A stretch of 14,983 nucleotides of DNA from Baffinella frigidus. Taxonomy: Eukaryota; Cryptophyceae; Cryptomonadales; Baffinellaceae. Below the pieces are notes generated by a model, which worked only from the letters and a program-made list of their open reading frames with translations, was not told the origin of the DNA and did not search any database. Position numbers and translations under genes: made by a program. The stretch's first letter is position 1. Each line of letters starts with the position of its first letter. The stretch spans positions 1 to 14,983 of the forward strand of contig MU647493.1 of NCBI GenBank assembly GCA_026770585.1, in the 5' to 3' direction. Positions 12,266 to 14,983 of this stretch are shown here, in pieces.

Positions 12266-14709
12266 GTAAGCCAGCCAGCCTTGCAATCTTGCGCGAGCGA
12301 CACAGCCACGGTGGGTTTCGCAATCTTGCGAAACCCACAGGCGAGCGACACAGCCAAGGCCCCTGAGGCGACGACGCCCAAGACTTCTGTCAAGAAGAAG
12401 CTTGGCGCCGAGAGCCGATCAGCGGCCCAGCAGATCACGACGACCAGTCTTCTTCTCGCGCGCCCCCCCCATCTGGACCTTCTTCCTTGGTCTGAAGCGA
12501 CGGCTCTTGGCAGGTGCCCGCGAAGAGCGGCACGACATGGACAATGAATATCTTCCACCAGCTGCGCACGGGCGGCGACCCCGACTTCCAAGACATCTAC
12601 GCCGAGGTACGCAGTGGTCCCGCCCGGAGCCCGCACGTTGACGAGGAGTTGGCGGTGCCTGTGATGGACACCTCGCGAGGTGAGGACTCGGACAGCGTCG
12701 GCGGCTCTGCTTCTTCCTGCTTGCTGTGAGCTGCCACGCGCTCACACACACACTCAGGATAAAGCCTTGAGGTCCGACGTCCCCGAGTGGCCCGGGTCAC
12801 GGACAGACGCTCTCAGACAACGCTTCCCGCACTGCGATGTAGCAGTCCTGACACCGAGCCATGCAGGTGCCGTGGAGCGAATTCAAGGAGCGTCCTGACC
12901 AGCCGGACGAGGAGCTGCTCGAGAGATGGAAGAACCTTCCCGCCGATGTGCCCCGGGCCTTCAAGGTGAAGGCCCGCGCCTTTCATCACCCCTAAATCCT
13001 AAACCCCAAACTCTACATTCCGAACTCTGAAACCTGAACACCCCAAACCCCAAACAGTCGCACTCCATGCCCGGGCCGGGGGGGGGCGCGGCGCCAGAGA
13101 TGGGCGCCTTCGCCTCGTACCGCGAGGACCTCACGTACGTGGTCGTCATGCGTAACCCCGAGGTGCTCTCATAAGGAAACACCTGTATCCCCTTGGTGCG
13201 CTAGCCCTAACCCCAGCCCTGAAATTGACCCGAACCCTCACCCTCACCCTGACCGACCCCGTGGTGCGCTGCCCCGTAGAGCCGCGTTCCGCGTGCCTCC
13301 CAGCCGTACCCAGGCCGTCTCCCAGCACATACTGGACGAGACACTAGTTCCCATATCTACCCTCCGGGGTGGTAGCGGGCTGTTTGAGCCCTCCGGTCTC
13401 GACGCATCTCTCCACCTAGCGTGAAGCGGTCGTGTTTGTCAACTTATCAAACCTCGCTTTTCCCCCACGGACGCTGGTATCCCCCTATCCATAGGGTTTG
13501 ACTCTAACCCTCCCCCCCGCTGGAGGGAGTCGTATCCATGAAGCCGTTCCTCGAGGCGCACAGCCCGAAGCTGCTCGACTTGTGGGGCTAACACTGTTGA
13601 CATGAGCACAACTACCGCCAGAAGCCTCGCCGCGCCCCAGGGGCTGGGCGGCACTGCTTCTGATCACTGCTAATCCCTACACTCTCGAACAGGTTCGCCC
13701 CTGACCCTGACCACGAGCGATCCCACAGGAGGCAGTGGTGTCGATGAAGCCGTTCATGGAAGCGCACAGCCCGAAGCTGTTCGAGTTGTGGGGCGTGCCG
13801 GAGCTGCGGGCGCAGATGGTCAAGCCGACCTTCAAGGCCTTCTTCGACGAGGTCACTGTCAACGAAATTTACTACACAGTTCGATCTTACTAGAAACAGT
13901 GAAGCGTTTGTGTAGTAAATTTCGTTGGCGAGAAAAGCTCCTTTAGGTTCTTCGGGCTCCCAACGTAGGCGGACACTCGAACTGGTTATGCAGAAAGGCC
14001 TTGCTTCCTTTCGGGGCACATCAGCCCCCACCGGTGCAGAGGATCGCAGCAGAAAGCGGATAAAGGATATGAGGCGCTACTACTTTATACGTGCTGGGGG
14101 TCGAGGTGTGGGGCATTCTAGCTCTGCCTGAGTTTTATTCTGGCTCGTCCTTAAGGCTTTCTATTCGCCCTTTTGTACTGATTTTCTGCTCTTAAATCCT
14201 TTTCAGCACGAGCCAAGTTCTGAACTGCCAAGCCTTCTTCGAAGAGGTGGGGCGCTATCCCTAACCCTCACCCTGGCCCTAACCCTAACCCTAACCCTGG
14301 ACCTGACGCTAACCCTAACCCTAACCCTAACCCTAACCCTAACCCTAACCCTAAACCCAACCCAAACCCCAACCCAAACCCCAACCCCAACTCCAAACCC
14401 AACCAGGGGGCTTCGCAGATGATTGGTCACGTTACACCGGACATCCGAGGCTTGCGTGCCTAGTAGCCTCTTGAGTGATGAATAAACCCCAACCCCTAAA
14501 CCCACATCAGTTTATCCTGCCGGGGGGCCCCAACATGCCAAAGGAGGCGGTCCCGCCGGGGGGGTAAACCCTGAGCCCTGAACCCTAAACCCTAAACCCT
14601 AAACCGTAAACCCTAAACCCTAAACCCAAAACCCAAAACACTAAACACTAAACACTAAGCCTCAAACCAGGCTGCTCACCATGTTCTTCTTCGGATTCGT
14701 CAACGGCTG
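12197..14709 (+). CDS. sulfotransferase, seven-exon model, 3' end beyond window
   Basis: This gene should transfer the sulfuryl group of PAPS to a hydroxyl or amine acceptor; the acceptor is unknown. Joined exons: 12197-12265, 12514-12606, 12867-12965, 13058-13162, 13729-13851, 14511-14563, 14671-14709 (about 194 residues visible). Family marks in order are: YRKGDTIIA and PAKSGTTW (5'-phosphosulfate loop; usual form YPKSGTTW, so A replaces P); NIFHQLRTGGDPDF and VPWSEF; FKSH, whose His aligns with the KTH catalytic base of cytosolic SULTs; TYVVVMRNPE|EAVVS, with Arg and Ser eight apart as in the 3'-phosphate site; PPGG and FFFGFVNGWW. All joins keep frame, five in phase 0 or matched phase 2. 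No signal peptide or membrane segment is seen, so it is probably soluble. The start ATG (12197) is the first in frame after a stop-free N-terminus; an AG at 12194-12195 leaves open an extra upstream exon. Confidence 0.85.
12311..12338. repeat. perfect hairpin in intron 1
   Basis: The arms GTGGGTTTCGCA and TGCGAAACCCAC enclose the loop ATCT. The flanking phrase GCGAGCGACACAGCCA occurs on both sides (near 12293 and 12343). Intron 1 (12266-12513) is 248 bp long and ends in TTGGCAG. Confidence 0.75.
12514..12606 (+). CDS. sulfotransferase exon 2, PAPS-binding loop
   Basis: This exon is 31 codons, phase 0 at both ends, with acceptor TTGGCAG and donor GAG|GTACGC. It carries VPAKSGTTWTMNIFHQ then LRTGGDPDFQDIYAE. 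The K-S-G-T-T-W core binds the 5'-phosphosulfate of PAPS. The frame stays open into the intron for about 40 codons, so intron retention would give a truncated product. Confidence 0.85.
12867..12965 (+). CDS. sulfotransferase exon 3
   Basis: This exon is 33 codons, phase 0 at both ends: VPWSEFKERPDQPDEELL then ERWKNLPADVPRAFK|GTGAAG. It begins right after CCATGCAG. E-VPW-EF and the PRxFK end match the segment before the catalytic histidine in this family. Confidence 0.85.
12966..13057 (+). repeat. intron 3, mostly telomere-like repeat
   Basis: This 92-bp intron runs from GTGAAGGCCC, through CCTAAATCCTAAACCCCAAA and CACCCCAAACCCCAAA, to CAG. About two-thirds of it is degenerate CCCTAAA/CCCCAAA, and the 3' splice site itself is the end of a repeat unit (CAAACAG). 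Confidence 0.75.
13058..13162 (+). CDS. sulfotransferase exon 4, catalytic His and 3'-phosphate motif
   Basis: This exon is 35 codons, phase 0: SHSMPGPGGGAAPEMGAF, then ASYREDLTYVVVMRNPE|GTGCTC. The first SH completes FK-SH, the likely catalytic histidine. A run of nine Gs (13078-13086) codes part of the glycine loop and is slippage-prone. YVVVMRNPE is the conserved strand and 3'-phosphate-binding Arg. Confidence 0.85.
13523..13591 (+). pseudogene. 5' partial copy of sulfotransferase exon 5
   Basis: The codons EGVVSMKPFLEAHSPKLL then DLWG are followed by TAA (13589). They match the start of the true exon 206 bp downstream. The acceptor is broken (CCCGCTG where the true exon has CCCACAG), although an AG at 13524-13525 could still splice in frame. 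Most differences between the copies are silent or conservative (L/M, L/F, D/E). If included, it would give an early stop just after the 3'-phosphate motif. Confidence 0.65.
13729..13851 (+). CDS. sulfotransferase exon 5
   Basis: This exon is 41 codons, phase 0: EAVVSMKPFMEAHSPKLF, then ELWGVPELRAQMVKPT, then FKAFFDE|GTCACT. The acceptor is TCCCACAG. It supplies the Ser of R-x7-S. The 68-bp palindromic element begins only eight bases after the exon end. Confidence 0.85.
13860..13927 (-). mobile_element. 68-bp palindromic mini-element in intron 5
   Basis: CAACGAAATTTACTACACA and TGTGTAGTAAATTTCGTTG form perfect 19-bp inverted ends. The middle, read on the minus strand (AACGCTTCACTGTTTCTAGT), aligns with the 5967-6035 copy. 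It sits eight bases behind the exon 5 donor, so a stem could form over the splice site. No target-site duplication is evident. Confidence 0.75.
13934..14011 (-). repeat. inverted copy of the 9140-9225 repeat
   Basis: Read on the minus strand it gives CCGAAAGGAAGCAAGGCCTT, TCTGCATAACCAGTTCGAGT, GTCCGCCTACGTTGGGAGCC and CGAAGAACCTAAAGGAGC. That is nearly collinear with 9147-9222. It lies in intron 5, just behind the mini-element. Confidence 0.75.
14207..14246 (+). pseudogene. 3' partial copy of sulfotransferase exon 5
   Basis: After a long pyrimidine-rich stretch and TTTTCAG (AG at 14205-14206), the sequence ends CAAGCCTTCTTCGAAGAG|GT. This is equivalent to CAAGGCCTTCTTCGACGAG|GT at the exon 5 end, with one indel and one substitution. 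The peptide end is AFFEE against AFFDE. With its strong acceptor and donor it might be spliced, but its 40-bp length would break the frame. Confidence 0.5.
14256..14401 (-). repeat. interstitial telomere-like tract (CCCTAA / CCCCAAA)
   Basis: Runs of CCCTAA with CCCTCA, CCCTGG and ACGCTAA variants pass into CCCAAACCCCAAC units. The minus strand reads as TTAGGG/TTGGGG. It forms most of the 3' half of intron 5. A minus-strand frame of VRVRVRV is only a translation of the repeat. Confidence 0.85.
14511..14563 (+). CDS. sulfotransferase exon 6
   Basis: CCACATCAG precedes FILPGGPNMPKEAVPPG plus two bases, then the donor G|GTAAAC. It enters in phase 0 and leaves in phase 2, which matches the single-base start of exon 7 and gives PPGG-LLT. 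It is short (53 bp), has six- and seven-G runs (14522-14527, 14558-14564), and ends inside the second run. Confidence 0.7.
14564..14670 (-). repeat. intron 6, made entirely of telomere-like repeat
   Basis: The intron is GTAAACCCTGAGCCCTGAAC, then about ten CCCTAAA-type units with CGTAAA, CCCAAAA and CACTAAA variants, then CTCAAACCAG. The donor (GTAAACCC) and acceptor (AACCAG) are both single-base-level variants of the repeat unit. Confidence 0.8.
14671..14709 (+). CDS. sulfotransferase exon 7
   Basis: After CTCAAACCAG, one base completes a Gly codon. LLTMFFFGFVNG plus two bases of a Trp codon follow, then the donor G|GTGGCT. FFFGFVNGWW is typical of the helix before the PNVL strand in sulfotransferases. 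The next exon should begin with a G and would lie past a repeat-filled intron that continues to the window end. Confidence 0.7.
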
Positions 14710-14983
14710 GTGGCTCTTATCCCTAAACCCGAAACCCTGAACCCTAAACCCGAAACCCGAAACCCGAGACTCCACACCCCAAACCCCACACCCCACACCC
14801 TGAACCCTAAACCCTAAACCCCCAACCTCAAACCCCAAATCCCAAATCCCAAATCCCAAACCCCAAACCCCAAACCCCACACCCCACTCCCCACACCCCA
14901 AGCCCTAAACCCCAAACCCCACACCCAACAACCCAAACCCCAAACCCCAAACCCCAAACCCCAAACCCCAAACCCCACACCCC
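14710..14983 (-). repeat. telomere-like tract to window end, inferred intron 7
   Basis: Degenerate CCCTAAA, CCCGAAA, CCCCAAA, CCCAAAT and CCCCACA units fill the rest of the window; the last 50 bases are nearly pure CCCCAAA. The minus-strand frame of GFGVWGLGF repeats is a translation of this tract. No coding exon is seen. Confidence 0.85.

Noticed and set aside
14203-14505. Minus-strand ORF with VRVRVR repeats, and the GFGVWGLGF ORF at 14662-14901
   Set aside because: Both are translations of telomere-like repeats on the strand opposite real sulfotransferase exons.
14256-14983. A true chromosome-end telomere at the right edge
   Set aside because: The plus strand reads C-rich (CCCTAAA) towards the right, the wrong strand for a right-hand chromosome end. 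The repeats are degenerate and mixed in type, and they alternate with real exons. They are interstitial.

Overview
This window looks like nuclear DNA from a repeat-rich eukaryote, most likely a unicellular alga or another protist. Four things suggest this: there are no bacterial-style gene runs; short GC-rich exons sit between GT...AG introns; there is abundant degenerate telomere-like DNA of the CCCTAAA, CCCTAA and CCCCAAA types; and short foldback (MITE-like) elements are dense. A prasinophyte-type green alga or a dinoflagellate relative would fit, but that placement is a weak guess made from sequence style alone.

Right end (about 12.2-14.7 kb): the one gene I can identify with confidence is a plus-strand PAPS-dependent sulfotransferase. 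I reconstruct seven exons (12197-12265, 12514-12606, 12867-12965, 13058-13162, 13729-13851, 14511-14563, 14671-14709). Every internal junction is GT...AG and phase-compatible. The 5'-phosphosulfate loop, the likely catalytic histidine and the 3'-phosphate RNPE...S motif are all present. The 3' end lies beyond the window. Several introns consist largely of degenerate telomere-like repeats that run right up to the splice sites, and partial copies of one exon sit inside the neighbouring introns.

Left part (0-6.4 kb): there is an orphan exon-like segment at 30-127. A tandem array of 69-bp, phase-0 exon-like units follows (988-1056, 1101-1169, 1228-1296), then related longer copies that decay into a minisatellite. 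At 5178-5305 lies an exon resembling the C-terminal lobe (substrate-binding domain) of Rubisco-LSMT-like SET methyltransferases. An upstream 5' partial copy and at least five downstream 3' partial copies accompany it. Phases are compatible across these segments, so they could be one gene, but this is not proven.

Middle (2.3-9.8 kb): this is a mosaic of foldback elements. Families I can define by ends and target-site duplications are: a TCATAGG-ended family with 4-bp TSDs (3202-3371, 4392-4550); a CAGGGGTACCTCG-ended family with TA TSDs (7737-7856, 8042-8158, 8372-8489, 8588-8703); a 204-bp TA-flanked element (2524-2727); a family ending in TATCCCTTAAGTGG; and a 68-69-bp CAAYGAAA family (5967-6035, 13860-13927). 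A tRNA-Arg-like SINE-type repeat lies on the minus strand near 3.7 and 4.1 kb. Several unrelated TIR families share CCTAGG/CCTACGGTAGG palindromic cores.

10.7-11.8 kb holds two weaker hypothetical ORFs: a plus-strand 128-residue helical protein, and a minus-strand protein with a PIP-box-like motif. No rRNA, complete tRNA, CRISPR array, LTR element or recognisable transposase was seen.
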